A DNA stretch of 6,916 nt from Gammaproteobacteria bacterium (GTDB lineage Bacteria > Pseudomonadota > Gammaproteobacteria > Steroidobacterales > Woeseiaceae), in NCBI GenBank assembly GCA_003645495.1, contig QNFK01000095.1, positions 1-6,916 on the forward strand. The letters are read 5' to 3'. The notes under the pieces are model-generated. The model was not told where the DNA came from and searched no databases. It saw nothing but the letters and a program-made list of their open reading frames with translations. Numbering within the stretch: the first letter of the stretch is position 1; every line of letters begins with the position of its first letter. The position numbers were made by a program, and so were the translations under genes. This document shows positions 6,422 through 6,916 of this stretch, one piece after another.

Positions 6422-6874
6422 TCAGATCTCCACATCTTTGTATTTGTCTGTTTTCCGCTCAATCAGGCGTTGCCGCAGCACTGAGTAAAACAGCAGCGCA
6501 AGACCACCGTAGATGGCGCTTACTATCAGTTTTTCGACAAGGCTAACTGACGAGCCGAACAGGAATACGAAAACACCGATACCCAGGCAGACCAGTGCGC
6601 CGCCTATAAGTAACAGCCAACCGATTCCTCGCGTCGTCTGAACTGTCGTGTCATTCATCATTTCTCTCCATGCATCCTGGTTTCTATTGCTAAACCTGGC
6701 ATTGCCTATGGTCTCTCTGAGTTCCTGCAACTCGCGCAGGTCTGTAGCACATTCCGTGCAATTGGCGCAGTGCACATCGACCCGCTGCCGCTGCTGCTGC
6801 GTCAATTCGCCATCCACGTAGCCAGACAGCTGCTCGACTACATGATCATCGATATGTTGTCTCTCATTATTCAT
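6422..6874 (-). CDS. Membrane anti-sigma factor with zinc-finger (zf-HC2/ZAS) domain
   Basis: The 150-residue protein has an N-terminal zinc-finger anti-sigma domain. EQLSGYVDGELT at 14-25 is the typical helix, followed by the ZAS motif H35-x3-C39-x2-C42, with an additional C36 next to the histidine. A linker with acidic/basic helix (44-80) leads to two membrane helices at about 84-106 and 115-133, and a short charged tail. Such proteins hold an ECF sigma factor inactive at the inner membrane. Both ends are predicted cytoplasmic, and the periplasmic loop is only about 9 residues, so there is no obvious periplasmic sensor domain. The ATG at 6874 overlaps the end of the sigma gene by 8 bases, in the usual sigma/anti-sigma order. 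Relatives respond to redox or envelope stress; the trigger here is unknown. Confidence 0.85.
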   Translation of the reverse strand: MNNERQHIDDHVVEQLSGYVDGELTQQQRQRVDVHCANCTECATDLRELQELRETIGNARFSNRNQDAWREMMNDTTVQTTRGIGWLLLIGGALVCLGIGVFVFLFGSSVSLVEKLIVSAIYGGLALLFYSVLRQRLIERKTDKYKDVEI

Positions 6875-6916
6875 AACTTTTCAGCACCTCTCGAAGTGCG
6901 AGTCTTGCCCTGTGCA
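6867..6916 (-). CDS. ECF-type sigma factor, C-terminal end (rest outside window)
   Basis: The minus-strand frame ending in TAA at 6867-6869 gives 15 residues, HRARLALREVLKSYE. These look like the last helix of sigma region 4, where sigma-70/ECF factors typically read S-R-x-HRAR-x-x-LRE. The frame stays open to the window edge. The stop overlaps the anti-sigma start by 8 bases (ATGAATAA), the classic coupled arrangement that keeps the pair stoichiometric. The fragment is short, so the assignment rests on motif plus context. Confidence 0.72.
   Translation of the reverse strand, partial: HRARLALREVLKSYE

Overview
The window looks like an ordinary chromosomal stretch of a moderate-GC gammaproteobacterium, possibly marine or free-living. 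The clues are the protein families present, an encoded-CCA tRNA-Gly of gammaproteobacterial type, and a short palindrome containing GTAGGAGCGGC, which resembles the REP elements of pseudomonads and xanthomonads. I see no insertion sequence, phage gene, CRISPR array or rRNA. The species cannot be read from the window.

There are four transcription blocks. (1) Minus strand, 2530 to 1: an exported HAD-type acid phosphatase/5'-nucleotidase of the e(P4) family, then a DadA-like FAD-dependent amine oxidoreductase, then the first 102 residues of an NhaC-type Na+/H+ antiporter cut by the window edge. The 36- and 77-base gaps suggest one operon. (2) Plus strand, 2776 to 4757, divergent from block 1 across a 245-base shared promoter region: a lipoprotein S41 serine peptidase with an S/K dyad, overlapped by one base by a small cysteine-containing lipoprotein. 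This block ends at a REP-like inverted repeat and stacked TAGCG/CGCTA palindromes. (3) Plus strand, 5039 to 5989: a rhomboid intramembrane protease with a large hydrophilic insertion after its first membrane helix. (4) Minus strand, 6916 to 6009: the last 15 residues of an ECF-type sigma factor, an anti-sigma factor with a zinc-finger ZAS motif and two membrane helices, a YbjQ/UPF0145 protein and tRNA-Gly(CCC). These are spaced by an 8-base overlap, a 2-base gap and a 16-base gap, so they are probably one transcript. It converges on the rhomboid gene.

The most interesting part is block 4: an envelope-type sigma/anti-sigma switch that appears to carry a YbjQ protein and a tRNA in its own operon. 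The anti-sigma factor has almost no extracytoplasmic domain. Next are the rhomboid with its inserted loop and the S41 lipoprotein/small lipoprotein pair. I found no clearly new defence or mobile system, and none is claimed.
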